Positions 45,479-54,131 of a DNA stretch of 64,000 nucleotides are shown here, piece after piece; the first letter of the stretch is position 1, and each line of letters begins with the position of its first letter. Where the stretch lies: contig NZ_SWLZ01000002.1 in NCBI RefSeq assembly GCF_005502275.1, positions 1 to 64,000 on the forward strand. The letters are read 5' to 3'. The translations under genes and the position numbers were made by a program. The DNA comes from Robertmurraya siralis (GTDB taxonomy: Bacteria > Bacillota > Bacilli > Bacillales > Cytobacillaceae). The notes below the pieces were generated by a model, which was not told the DNA's origin, searched no databases, and was given only the letters and a program-made list of their open reading frames with translations.

Positions 45479-47374
45479 ATGAAAAATGATCGTAGAGAGG
45501 CTTTCATTCAATATTTAGCATCCAAAAATGATTGGTGTACTGCTACAAGTTTGGCCAATTATTTTAAAGTATCTACAAGAATCATTAGAAAATATGTCAA
45601 TGAAATTAACCAGGATCAGCTTGTGATCACCTCCTCCCCACAAGGTTATCAATTAGTCACTAAAGGCGAGGTTAGTAACAACAATGATTACATTTCTCCT
45701 GTAAACCGTGTCAAAGTAATATTAAAGGAATTAATTCTACATTCGGAAGGATTAAACATTTTTGACTTAAGTGATAAACTCTTTCTCAGTGTTTCATCAA
45801 TTGAAAATGACATTGTTCAGGCTAATAAAATGATCAAATCATACCATTTAAAAATTCGCCGCAAGAAAGATACACTTATTTTAGTAGGTGGAGAAAGAGA
45901 AAAGCGAAGATTAATGAGTTTCATTATTTTACAAGAAACATCCAAAGAATTTTTAAGTTTAAAGGCTGTTCATGATTCTTTTCCACATTATGATGTTTTT
46001 ACATTAAAAGATGAAATCGTTTCCATTCTTGAAAAATTTAACCTGTACGTAAACGACTATATTATGAATAATATCCTTCTTCACCTCGTCATTACGGTCG
46101 ATCGAATTAAAAATAACAACTCCGTCCTTCAATCGACTGATATCAATAAATTGAAAAGCAATCTTGAAACGGAAGCTGCGAATAAAATTGCAGATATGTT
46201 AGAAGTGAAATACGACATTCAGTTTAATGAATCGGAGCGGTACAATTTTATCTTGCTTCTATCTAGTAAAACAACATTACTGAATTACCAATCCCTAACT
46301 TCTGACTCCTTAATTCACTATGTTGATGAACAGTATGTGAACTTATCAAAAAAACTACTTCAACAAGTGCATGAACGTTATTTTATTGAAATTAATGATG
46401 ATGAATTCTTTGTAAAATTCACACTTCATATCCGCAACTTACTATTTCGAGCCAAGTATGAACAAATGGTTAAAAATCCATTAACATATGAACTAAAAGA
46501 TTCATATCCACTCATTTATGAATTAGCAGTCTTTATATCAAATCAAATTCAATTTATGGAGAATATTCATATAAAAGAAGACGAGATTTCTTATATTGCT
46601 TTCCATATTGGCTCGTATTTTGAGAGAAGAAAAAAACTGGAGAAGAAAATTTTATGCGCAGTAATCAGTCCAAATTATTATGATATGCGCCTTCAACTCG
46701 TTCAAAAGCTTGAAAAAAGATTTCATGATTCTATAGAGATTATAAAAGTTTTATCTGATGCAAGTGAAATATCTTCACTTAAAGATATAGATTTAATTAT
46801 CAGCACATTGCCATTAAAGGGCGAACAAACTCCATCTGTGTTTGTTCATCCCTACTTGATTGAGAAGGACTATGAATACATTCAACTCCAGGTTAATAAA
46901 TTAAATGAGCAAAAAAAGAATCAAAAGGTTAAACAATATCTTGATTTATACTTTGATGAAGATTTGTTTATGAAAAATGTTTATCTTGAAAGCGATGAAG
47001 CTTATATTTCATTTATGTCAAAGCTTCTATATGAGAAAGGCTACGTAACAAAAGATTATGGACAATCTGTTCTGGAAAGAGAGCGCATGTCATCAACGGC
47101 GTTTAACAATAATGTTGCGGTCCCCCATTCCATGCATATGGATGCAATAAAAACTGGGATTTGCATGATTATTCTGGATCGACCGGTAAATTGGGGAAAA
47201 GAAAAAGTGCAAATCATAGTCATGATTTCGATTAATAAACAACAACGAGAATTATTCAGCCCTTTTTTCGAGGGAGTAATCAACATTTTGTCCGAATGGA
47301 AAAACGTCCACGAATTGATTAAAGCAAAAGATTATGATGATTTTATGGAAAGTATGATGAGACTTTTAAATTAA
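45479..47374 (+). CDS. LicR-type PRD transcriptional regulator
   Basis: 631-residue PTS-controlled activator. Domains in order: HTH_11 (residues about 5-60), a Mga-like HTH (about 85-150), two PRDs with His in LLHLVITVDRI, FTLHIRNLLFRA and YIAFHIGSYF, a IIB-like domain without a clear Cys (about 405-490) and a IIA-like domain (about 495-631) with the His in VAVPHSM. LicR, MtlR and ManR share this plan; here the neighbouring cellobiose-type PTS operon points to LicR. HPr phosphorylation of PRD His would activate, IIB-dependent phosphorylation would inhibit. Confidence 0.88.
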   Translation: MKNDRREAFIQYLASKNDWCTATSLANYFKVSTRIIRKYVNEINQDQLVITSSPQGYQLVTKGEVSNNNDYISPVNRVKVILKELILHSEGLNIFDLSDKLFLSVSSIENDIVQANKMIKSYHLKIRRKKDTLILVGGEREKRRLMSFIILQETSKEFLSLKAVHDSFPHYDVFTLKDEIVSILEKFNLYVNDYIMNNILLHLVITVDRIKNNNSVLQSTDINKLKSNLETEAANKIADMLEVKYDIQFNESERYNFILLLSSKTTLLNYQSLTSDSLIHYVDEQYVNLSKKLLQQVHERYFIEINDDEFFVKFTLHIRNLLFRAKYEQMVKNPLTYELKDSYPLIYELAVFISNQIQFMENIHIKEDEISYIAFHIGSYFERRKKLEKKILCAVISPNYYDMRLQLVQKLEKRFHDSIEIIKVLSDASEISSLKDIDLIISTLPLKGEQTPSVFVHPYLIEKDYEYIQLQVNKLNEQKKNQKVKQYLDLYFDEDLFMKNVYLESDEAYISFMSKLLYEKGYVTKDYGQSVLERERMSSTAFNNNVAVPHSMHMDAIKTGICMIILDRPVNWGKEKVQIIVMISINKQQRELFSPFFEGVINILSEWKNVHELIKAKDYDDFMESMMRLLN

Positions 47375-47381
47375 TGTTTAT

Positions 47382-47489
47382 GGCTTTGTTAAACAAAATG
47401 GTTGATTAAATAATTTTGGGCATATTCCGTGTGAAGCCAAAGTTTCACCACGAAATGTACTAAAATCAACACCGACATTTAACAGAGCC
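47382..47489 (+). repeat. dispersed palindromic element, copy 4 (with terminal repeats)
   Basis: 108 bp bounded by GGCTTTGTTAAA and TTTAACAGAGCC, inverse complements with one mismatch. Interior blocks: AATGGTTGATTAAA, ATTTTGGGCATATTCCGTGT, a CCAAAGTTTCACC centre and AAAATCAACACCGAC. No ORF; it resembles a MITE. Confidence 0.7.
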
Positions 47490-47507
47490 CAGCTTTTAAA
47501 AAAACAT

Positions 47508-47536
47508 TTGACTTTCAAAGAAATATACGATAGATT
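47508..47536 (+). promoter_or_regulatory. sigma-A promoter of the met operon
   Basis: TTGACT (47508-47513), 17-base spacer, TAGATT (47531-47536); transcription would begin about 30 bases before the first riboswitch. Confidence 0.65.
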
Positions 47537-47570
47537 AATAACCAAGTTAAAAAACCGAATAGAAACACTT

Positions 47571-47730
47571 CTTATCAAGAGAGGTTGAGGGACTGGCCCG
47601 ATGACACCTCGGCAGCGGAATCTTATTGATTCTATGCCAAATCCAGCAAGCACCAGTGCTTGAAAGATGAGAAGAGGACGGACTTGTTTCGTAAACCTAC
47701 CTCTTCTGTACTTTCAGAAGAGGTTTTTTC
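47571..47730 (+). ncRNA. SAM-I (S-box) riboswitch 1 with terminator
   Basis: The aptamer (47571-47672) has the S-box core: AAGAGAGGTTGAGGGACTGG, CCCGATGACACCTCGGCAGC, the TGCCAAATCCAGCAAGC block and the GAAAGATGAGAAG closing strand. A complete terminator follows (47699-47708 with 47715-47724, then six T). SAM binding would favour the terminator and switch off downstream expression. Confidence 0.95.
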
Positions 47731-47848
47731 TTTGTATCTCATTTATTTTTCATTAAACAAAGCAACCTAAAAACGAGCATAATTATACACACTTACCATA
47801 GCATTCGTTTTTTAATTGCCTCATTATGAAAAACTAAATATCAAATTT

Positions 47849-48012
47849 CTTATCAAGAGAGGTTGAGGGACTGGCCCGATGACGCCTCGGCAGCGGAATC
47901 TTATCGATTCTATGCCAAATCCAGCAAGCAATGCTTGAAAGATAAGAAGAGCATCCAAGTTAATTTCCACATGGATATCTCCTCTTCTTTCTTCAAGAAG
48001 AGGGCTTTTTAT
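47849..48012 (+). ncRNA. SAM-I (S-box) riboswitch 2 with terminator
   Basis: Second complete S-box, nearly identical to the first in the aptamer (47849-47949), with its own terminator (47981-47989 with 47995-48003, then T tract). It lies 90 bp before metN, so a transcript must pass both switches. Confidence 0.95.
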
Positions 48013-48020
48013 TTTTACAA

Positions 48021-48080
48021 AAAGCGTGTGAATCCAAAGTTGCACATGCAATGAGCCAAAATCGATTTTTTAACAAAGTC
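48021..48080 (-). repeat. dispersed palindromic element, partial copy 5
   Basis: On the plus strand GTGTGAATCCAAAGTTGCAC, GAGCCAAAATCGATTTTTTA and the terminal AACAAAGTC align with the left half of copy 4 read in reverse. It sits in the metN leader between the second terminator and the ribosome binding site. Confidence 0.55.
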
Positions 48081-48102
48081 ATACGAAAAGGAGAGGGACA
48101 TC

Positions 48103-49134
48103 ATGATAGAATTTCAGAATTTGAGAAAAGTTTATAAAAGTAGTGGTCAACAGGTCACAGCATTAGACGGAATTAATTTAACCATCAGTAAAGGAGAGAT
48201 ATTTGGCGTCATCGGATTCAGTGGCGCAGGTAAAAGTTCGTTAATTCGCTGTGTGAACTTATTGGAACGCCCGACTTCAGGCAAGGTTATTATCGATGGA
48301 CATGAACTCACCTCGCTGCCGGTAAAAAAAATCCGCGAGGTTAAGAAAAATATCGGAATGGTATTCCAGCACTTTAATCTCCTTAATTCAAAAACAGTCT
48401 TTGCCAATGTGGCGATGCCATTAACGCTTGCAAAAGTTGACAAAGCTCAAATCAAAAAACGAGTTCATGAATTACTTGAGTTTGTCGGATTGGCGGATAA
48501 AGCGGATTATCATCCAGATCAACTTTCAGGGGGACAAAAACAGCGGGTCGGAATTGCCCGTGCTCTAGCAACACAGCCCTCCATTCTTTTATGTGATGAG
48601 GCCACTTCTGCATTAGATCCGCAGACGACAAGCTCAATCCTACAACTTTTGAAAAAAATTAATCAAGAGTACAAGATTACCATTTTAATCATTACACACG
48701 AAATGTCAGTGATTCGTGAGATTTGTGACAAAGTCGCCGTTATCGAAGGTGGAAAAATTATTGAAGAAGGAAGTGTATTCGATGTCTTTTCTGCACCTAA
48801 AACGGCAACAGCACGTAATTTTGTCAGCACGGTGATGAATGACCAGCTTCCAGAGTCCATCAACAACTTAATTCAAAAACAAGCTGGTTCACAAAGGATT
48901 TTCCGCATTAACTTTGTCGGAACATCGGCCGGACAGCCTCTTCTTTCTGAAATTGCCAAGAAGTTCGATGTTCATCTCAACGTCCTTTTTGGAAATATTA
49001 CCGAACTGCAAGGAGTCCCGTTCGGGAACCTCATAGTTGAATTCCAGGGAGAGGATAAAGAGGTTTTACGAGCATTGACATATATCAACGAGAAGAAAAT
49101 CAGCATTAAGGAAGTGAGTGCATATGCTAGTTAA
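48103..49134 (+). CDS. metN: methionine ABC transporter ATP-binding protein
   Basis: 343-residue ATPase of the MetNIQ importer. Walker A GFSGAGKSS (residues 38-46), signature LSGGQKQRVGIARAL, Walker B ILLCDEATSALDPQ, switch His in ITHEMSV, and a C-terminal NIL domain (about 270-340) that senses methionine in transporters of this type. Preceded by two SAM riboswitches, which fits control by methionine status. GGAGAGG lies before the ATG. Confidence 0.96.
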   Translation: MIEFQNLRKVYKSSGQQVTALDGINLTISKGEIFGVIGFSGAGKSSLIRCVNLLERPTSGKVIIDGHELTSLPVKKIREVKKNIGMVFQHFNLLNSKTVFANVAMPLTLAKVDKAQIKKRVHELLEFVGLADKADYHPDQLSGGQKQRVGIARALATQPSILLCDEATSALDPQTTSSILQLLKKINQEYKITILIITHEMSVIREICDKVAVIEGGKIIEEGSVFDVFSAPKTATARNFVSTVMNDQLPESINNLIQKQAGSQRIFRINFVGTSAGQPLLSEIAKKFDVHLNVLFGNITELQGVPFGNLIVEFQGEDKEVLRALTYINEKKISIKEVSAYAS

Positions 49135-49774
49135 TTCAGAACAGATTATCGAAGCATTAATTGAAACGATTCAAATGGTCGCCTTCTCCCTCTTGTTTTC
49201 AGTACTCCTCGGACTACCGCTTGGAATATTATTGGTTGTTACAAGAAAGGGGCACTTAATTGAAAATCTCGCCGTTTTTAATGTATTAAACGGAGTAATT
49301 AATATTTTCCGCTCTGTTCCCTTCATTATTTTATTAGTAGCGATGATTCCTGTAACGAGGTTCATCGTCGGGACATCGATTGGAACAACAGCAGCTATCG
49401 TCCCCCTCGTATTTTATGCAGGGCCTTATATTGCCAGATTAGTAGAAAATTCATTATTGGAAGTTGAACCGGGTGTAATTGAAGCAGCTGAAGCAATGGG
49501 TGCAACACCTTGGCAGATCATTACCAAATTTCTTTTACCGGAAGCATTAAGCTCCCTTGTTCTTGCTCTTACAATTGCCACAATCGGGCTCGTTGGTGCA
49601 TCAGCGATGGCAGGTGCCGTCGGAGGTGGAGGGATCGGAGATTTAGCCATTACATATGGTTATCAACGTTTTGACACTATTACCATGTTCATTACAGTTG
49701 CAATATTAGTTGTCATCGTTCAAGGTCTACAATCATTCGGCAATTTTGCCGCAAAAAAAATTAGAAGAAGATAA
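49124..49774 (+). CDS. metI: methionine ABC transporter permease
   Basis: Inner-membrane permease of about 216 residues with five segments. The ATPase-docking loop is EAAEAMGATPWQIITKFLLPEA, and GASAMAGAVGGGGIGDLAI is the MetI-type C-terminal signature. The ATG at 49124 is chosen; a GTG six bases earlier is also possible. It overlaps metN, so ATPase and permease are translationally coupled. Confidence 0.94.
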   Translation: MLVNSEQIIEALIETIQMVAFSLLFSVLLGLPLGILLVVTRKGHLIENLAVFNVLNGVINIFRSVPFIILLVAMIPVTRFIVGTSIGTTAAIVPLVFYAGPYIARLVENSLLEVEPGVIEAAEAMGATPWQIITKFLLPEALSSLVLALTIATIGLVGASAMAGAVGGGGIGDLAITYGYQRFDTITMFITVAILVVIVQGLQSFGNFAAKKIRRR

Positions 49775-49791
49775 CTCAGGAGGAAAACAAC

Positions 49792-50622
49792 ATGAAAAAA
49801 TTTTTATTATCGATCATATTGCTTACATTGGCAGTATTTGCAGTGGGATGTTCATCTGACAGCACGCAGGGAAAAGAAACTACTAAAGTTAAATTAGGAA
49901 TTAGCGGGACAGATACGAGAATTTGGGACTTCATTTCTAAAAAAGCGGAGAAAGAAGGAATTGAAATCGAGCTTGTAAAATTCTCTGATTATGTCGCCCC
50001 AAATACCGCTCTTGCTGAAGGGGAATTAGATGTTAACGCGTTTCAAACCGTTGCCTATTTTGACGTTTTCATTGAAGAGCATGATCTTGACTTAGTCCCG
50101 ATTGCAACAACTGTTTTAGCTCCAATGGGTATTTATTCTGAAAAGTACAAAGATGTTAACGACATTCCAGATGGTGCAAAAATCGCCATTCCCAATGATG
50201 CTTCCAACCAAGGACGCGCCTTACTTTTACTACAAGAAGCCGGGTTAATTGGGTTACCTGAAGATTTTGATCCAAACGGAAATCTCAATCAAGTGACAGA
50301 CAATCCAAAAAATCTTGAACTCATTGAAGTCGTTCCAGCTCAGACTCCGAGAGCATTGCCTGATGTTGCAGCTTCATTAATCAACAACGGCATTGCGAAA
50401 GATGCAGGATTAGCTCCGCTTAAGGATGCCATATATTATGAAAGTGAAACGGCCACTCCTTATATTAATATCATTGCGGTAAAAGCTGAGGATAAGGATG
50501 ATAAGACACTCAACCGAATTGCCGAGCTTTACCAAGAGGAGGACACAGCAAAATTTATTGAAAAAGAATATGATGGTAATTTAATTCCAACTTTTGTTCC
50601 ATTAAGTAATATCGGCTGGTAA
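49792..50622 (+). CDS. metQ: methionine-binding lipoprotein MetQ
   Basis: 276-residue substrate-binding lipoprotein, anchored through the lipobox FAVGC. SDYVAPNTALAEGELDVNAFQTVAYFD and IPNDASNQGRALLLLQEAGLI are NlpA/MetQ family motifs. It binds D- or L-methionine outside the cell for MetNI. Strong ribosome binding site AGGAGG before the ATG; 17 bp after metI. Confidence 0.95.
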   Translation: MKKFLLSIILLTLAVFAVGCSSDSTQGKETTKVKLGISGTDTRIWDFISKKAEKEGIEIELVKFSDYVAPNTALAEGELDVNAFQTVAYFDVFIEEHDLDLVPIATTVLAPMGIYSEKYKDVNDIPDGAKIAIPNDASNQGRALLLLQEAGLIGLPEDFDPNGNLNQVTDNPKNLELIEVVPAQTPRALPDVAASLINNGIAKDAGLAPLKDAIYYESETATPYINIIAVKAEDKDDKTLNRIAELYQEEDTAKFIEKEYDGNLIPTFVPLSNIGW

Positions 50623-50649
50623 ACATTTAATTTAGGGAGGAAATGTAAA

Positions 50650-51864
50650 ATGACTACATTTATTGAAACGATTGATATTTTAAAAAAGGGAATTACTGAA
50701 AACATTGAGAACAATCGTGATTTATATATTGAGACTAGTCATAAAATTCATGAGAAACCGGAAATCGGGAATGAGGAGTTTTACGCCTCATCCCTTTTAA
50801 CAGAAATTCTCGAGAAAGAAGGTTTTGAAATTGAGAAGGCAGTTGCCGGTCACGAAACTTCTTTTGTTGCTCGAAAAAAGTCGCTAAAGCCTGGTCCAGC
50901 TATCGCCTTCCTTGCAGAGTATGACGCCCTTCCTGGTATCGGTCATGCTTGCGGACATAATATTATTGGAACAACAAGTGTTGCAGCCGCCATCGCTTTA
51001 AGCAAAGTACTGGATGCAACTGGTGGTGAAGCAGTTGTTTTCGGAACTCCGGCAGAAGAGGGCGGTCCAAATGGCAGTGCGAAAGGTAGTTTCGTTAAGC
51101 ACGGATTAGTTGAAGGAATTGATGCCGCCCTAATGGTACACCCAAACAGCGAGACGCGGTTAACCAGTTCGTCGTTAGCAGTCGATCCCCTTGATTTTGA
51201 GTTTATCGGTAAGCCCGCCCATGCCGCTGCTACACCACATGAAGGAATCAATGCACTTGATGCTGTCATCCAGCTCTTTAATGGTATCAACGCCTTAAGG
51301 CAACAATTGACTGATGATGTACGGATCCATGGTATTATCACTCATGGAGGAGATGCACCAAACATTATTCCTGAATATGCAAAGGCAAGATTTTTCATTC
51401 GCGCCGCAACGAGAGCCGGATTAAATGAAGTGACCCGGAAAGTAAAAGCAATTGCAGAAGGAGCCGCCCTTGCTACAGGAGCAAAACTAAATATTATCGC
51501 CTTTCAAAATGAAGTTGATAATCTCCTTCTCAATCGAAAATACGATGCCGTTTTTAAAGAAATTGTAGAAGATCTGGGAGAAACAGTATTCGAAGAGAGA
51601 GAAGGAATCGGCTCAACCGATGCTGGAAATATTAGCCAGGTCATCCCAACGATCCATCCATATATCAAAATCGGCGCTAGCGATCTCATCCCTCACACTG
51701 TTCCATTTAAGGAAGCAGCCGCTTCCCCAAGGGGCGACGAAGCATTGATTATTGGTGCGAAAGCATTAGCTTTAACGGCATTAAAGCTGATAACAGAACC
51801 AGAAACACTGGCTGAAATAAAGAAAGAATTTGAGGAGAGAAAAGCTAGCGAAGCACAAGCATAA
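50650..51864 (+). CDS. M20 family amidohydrolase
   Basis: 404-residue zinc peptidase/aminoacylase of the M20D type (related to HipO and AbgB). Metal-binding motifs: LAEYDALPGIGHACGHN, the catalytic EE in GTPAEEGG, a His in ALMVHPN, and the C-terminal His in LIPHTVPF. A dimerisation domain (about residues 195-310) is inserted. Co-transcribed after metQ with a 27-bp gap and a GGGAGG ribosome binding site, so it probably releases methionine or a related amino acid from an N-acyl or peptide conjugate after uptake. Confidence 0.87.
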   Translation: MTTFIETIDILKKGITENIENNRDLYIETSHKIHEKPEIGNEEFYASSLLTEILEKEGFEIEKAVAGHETSFVARKKSLKPGPAIAFLAEYDALPGIGHACGHNIIGTTSVAAAIALSKVLDATGGEAVVFGTPAEEGGPNGSAKGSFVKHGLVEGIDAALMVHPNSETRLTSSSLAVDPLDFEFIGKPAHAAATPHEGINALDAVIQLFNGINALRQQLTDDVRIHGIITHGGDAPNIIPEYAKARFFIRAATRAGLNEVTRKVKAIAEGAALATGAKLNIIAFQNEVDNLLLNRKYDAVFKEIVEDLGETVFEEREGIGSTDAGNISQVIPTIHPYIKIGASDLIPHTVPFKEAAASPRGDEALIIGAKALALTALKLITEPETLAEIKKEFEERKASEAQA

Positions 51865-51882
51865 TTAGTCTTTTTCGAAGCT

Positions 51883-52108
51883 GTCCGAAATGGTCATAGG
51901 AATTCGGACAGCCTCGTGTTAAGTTCTGTTGGTTTTGTCCGAATCGACAGGGGATTCGGACTTCTTTGTGCTCGTTTCTCATGTTCCTGTCCGAATAGAC
52001 ACGGTAATCGGACTTCCCGCTTTCATTACTCGGGATTTTTGTCCGATTCGTTTCCTTTTTCGGACGCCCTTGTATTAATTTCCCATGGCTTTGTCCGAAT
52101 TCAGAGAC
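51883..52108 (+). repeat. 52-bp tandem repeat of GTCCGAAT hairpins
   Basis: Units begin with GTCCGA at 51883, 51937, 51989, 52041 and 52093, so the period is 54, 52, 52 and 52 bases. In each of the first four the GTCCGAAT half is followed about 10 bases later by ATTCGGAC or a close variant, forming a 25-base hairpin; the fifth is a half unit. The spacers between hairpins are not conserved. The period is not a multiple of three, so the repeat is not protein-coding. Confidence 0.85.
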
Positions 52109-52345
52109 AAGTTTAATAACAGCTTGAATGATTATTGTTGTATGCGGACAGTCCATGCCATTAAACTTGCCCCAGCGTCCATAAATGTGCAAAAAATAGT
52201 TACAGCTTCAATTGAAAAGAATCCGCTCTAGATGTTCATGAAATAAAATGGTTTGCTTCTTCAGACGTTCCATATTGTTCAACTAATTTATATAACTACT
52301 GAAGAATCTGTTCATTTATATATCGCCTTTCTCATATCCCATACA

Positions 52346-52572
52346 TCACTTTCTTTTAATTCTACTTGTAGTTAATTCTTTTAATTCATGATAATATTCA
52401 AAGTTACCATCAAGTAGAAGTTCCTTCCCTAAAGCTTGTTGTATTTCTTTTAATTGCAGGGACTTATATGCTTCATATCTGTATGTCTCCCACTTTGTTA
52501 CTACCTGGATATTGAAAATCTTTTTCTTCGCCTTTTTTGCTAAGTTTATTTCTGCGTAATATCTTTCTTCTT
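52346..52572 (-). pseudogene. coding-like fragment without start
   Basis: A minus-strand frame of about 75 codons reads like a real protein (RYYAEINLAKKAKKK, VTKWETYRYEAYKSLQLKEI, ELLLDGNFEYYHELKEL) and ends in TGA at 52348-52346, but a TAA stands immediately upstream and there is no start codon. The likely reading is the C-terminal remnant of a lost gene. Family not recognised. Confidence 0.45.
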
Positions 52573-52783
52573 AAAGGCACTTAACAGTGATAACCTCTAT
52601 CTATTATGGTTATGTCTTCACTCGTTTCGAAATTTTTACTATTATTTACTATTTATAGAGGGTTGAGGCCAGATAGTACAAAACTTCTTAGTAACCCCCT
52701 GAATTTCCCCATCTCTAATTAGATAAAAGGATAGTTTTGTCAGAATATCTAACAATAATTTTCAGAATTTTTTAAATTTAGTA

Positions 52784-52811
52784 TTGAATCACATAAGGAA
52801 ATAGGTATAAT
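52784..52811 (+). promoter_or_regulatory. sigma-A promoter of the aap operon
   Basis: TTGAAT (52784-52789), 16-base spacer, TATAAT (52806-52811), about 100 bases before the first start codon. Confidence 0.65.
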
Positions 52812-52821
52812 AATTACATAA

Positions 52822-52883
52822 TATGTTATATAACATAACAATTACTAGTTTCAAAAACATCATATGTTACTTTATATAACATA
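52822..52883. promoter_or_regulatory. two TATGTTA/TAACATA operator-like dyads
   Basis: A perfect 16-bp palindrome TATGTTATATAACATA (52822-52837) at the predicted start site, and a second dyad TATGTTA-N7-TAACATA (52863-52883) 41 bases further on. Both share the same half-site and lie between promoter and gene, as expected for repressor sites. The regulator is not in the window. Confidence 0.6.
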
Positions 52884-52918
52884 AGAAAATTTAAAACCAA
52901 AAATAAAGGGGGAAGAAC

Positions 52919-54022
52919 ATGAAAAAAAAGTCATCATTATTACTTTTTAGCTTTTTATTGGTGCTTGTATTAGCCTTGGTTGGCTGTACGAAAGATGAGG
53001 AAGCCGGAACTGGGACAGAAGAAGAAGGTGGTACCACAACTAATTCAACAGGTGGTTCAGCAAGCACTTCCAGTTCAATCTTAGAAACGGTTGCAAGCAG
53101 AGGGAAAATCATTGCGGGCATTAACGATGCATTACCCGGATTTGGCTATGTAGATTCTGACGGAAAAAACACTGGATTTGATATTGAATTTGCGAAGGCC
53201 ATTGCGGCAGGTGTTCTTGGTGATGCCGAAGCAGTTGAATATCGCCCTTTGTCTGCACAAGAGCGTTTTACTGCTGTACAAACAGGGGAAGTCGATGTTC
53301 TTATACGAAACACTACATGGACAACAAACCGTGATTCAGAAGTAGGTTTGAATTTTGCACCAGTTACTTTCTATGATGGTCAAGGAATTATGGTACCTGC
53401 CGATAGCGGTATTGATAGCTTAGAAGATTTAGAAGGAGCTCGGATTGGGGTTGAAACCGGTACGACAACTGAATTGAATTTAGCTGACCAAATGCGTGCA
53501 AAAGGGATCAACTTCGAAGCAGTTGTATTTGATAGTGCCGATGCTGTAGTTGCTGCCTATGAATCGGGAAGCATTGATGCATGGACAACGGATAAATCAG
53601 GATTAGTTTCTCGCCAATCAATTATGCAAGATCCTTCGGCACACAAAATTCTTACAGAAACTATTTCCAAAGAACCTTTAGCACCTGCTGTCAAAGGTGG
53701 CGATGATAAATGGTTTGATGCAGTTACGTGGATCGTCTTCGCTACTATACAAGCAGAGGAGTTCGGGATTACATCGGCAAATGTTGATGATTTCCTAGAT
53801 GATGAAAATCCGGACATCAAGCGTTTGCTTGGAACGGAGGGAAATCTTGGTGAACAATTAGGGTTACCAGCCGATTTTGGCTATCAAGTGATTAAGCAAG
53901 TTGGAAACTATGGGGAAATTTATGACCGTCATCTTGGTCCAGATACAGTATTCAAGCTGGAGCGCGGTTTAAATGACCTTTATACAAATGGCGGATTATT
54001 GTACTCCGCTCCATTCCGTTAA
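52919..54022 (+). CDS. aapJ: AapJ-type amino acid-binding lipoprotein
   Basis: 367-residue substrate-binding lipoprotein of the general L-amino acid ABC transporter (AapJ/BztA type). Lipobox LALVGC, then an acidic Gly/Thr/Ser linker, then the binding domain: GKIIAGINDALPGFGYVDSDG, GEVDVLIRNTTWTTNRD, IGVETGTTTELNL and the C-terminal GPDTVFKLERGLNDLYTNGGLLYS, all characteristic. GGGGGAAG before the ATG. First gene of a four-gene operon; a hairpin follows the gene. Confidence 0.93.
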   Translation: MKKKSSLLLFSFLLVLVLALVGCTKDEEAGTGTEEEGGTTTNSTGGSASTSSSILETVASRGKIIAGINDALPGFGYVDSDGKNTGFDIEFAKAIAAGVLGDAEAVEYRPLSAQERFTAVQTGEVDVLIRNTTWTTNRDSEVGLNFAPVTFYDGQGIMVPADSGIDSLEDLEGARIGVETGTTTELNLADQMRAKGINFEAVVFDSADAVVAAYESGSIDAWTTDKSGLVSRQSIMQDPSAHKILTETISKEPLAPAVKGGDDKWFDAVTWIVFATIQAEEFGITSANVDDFLDDENPDIKRLLGTEGNLGEQLGLPADFGYQVIKQVGNYGEIYDRHLGPDTVFKLERGLNDLYTNGGLLYSAPFR

Positions 54023-54041
54023 GATCAGAAAAGTTTGAAAA

Positions 54042-54083
54042 GGTCTGCTTTTGGGAGACTTCTCTAAGGGCAGACCCTTTTTT
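54042..54083 (+). terminator. partial terminator inside the aap operon
   Basis: GGTCTGC/GCAGACC stem (54042-54048 with 54070-54076) and a six-T tract, between aapJ and the first permease gene. Since the downstream genes have no other obvious promoter, partial termination here would raise binding-protein levels over permease levels. Confidence 0.7.
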
Positions 54084-54131
54084 ATAAGTAAAGATATCTC
54101 TAGAAATTTTTAATAAAAGAGGTGACTGTCC

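Noticed and set aside
47378-48051. Minus-strand ORFs over the two SAM riboswitches
   Set aside because: Both share identical stretches because they are antisense to the S-box aptamers; the RNA structure explains the sequence.
51845-52192. 115-codon minus-strand ORF across the tandem repeat
   Set aside because: The repeat period of 52 is not a multiple of three, so the frame is accidental; composition follows the hairpin repeats.
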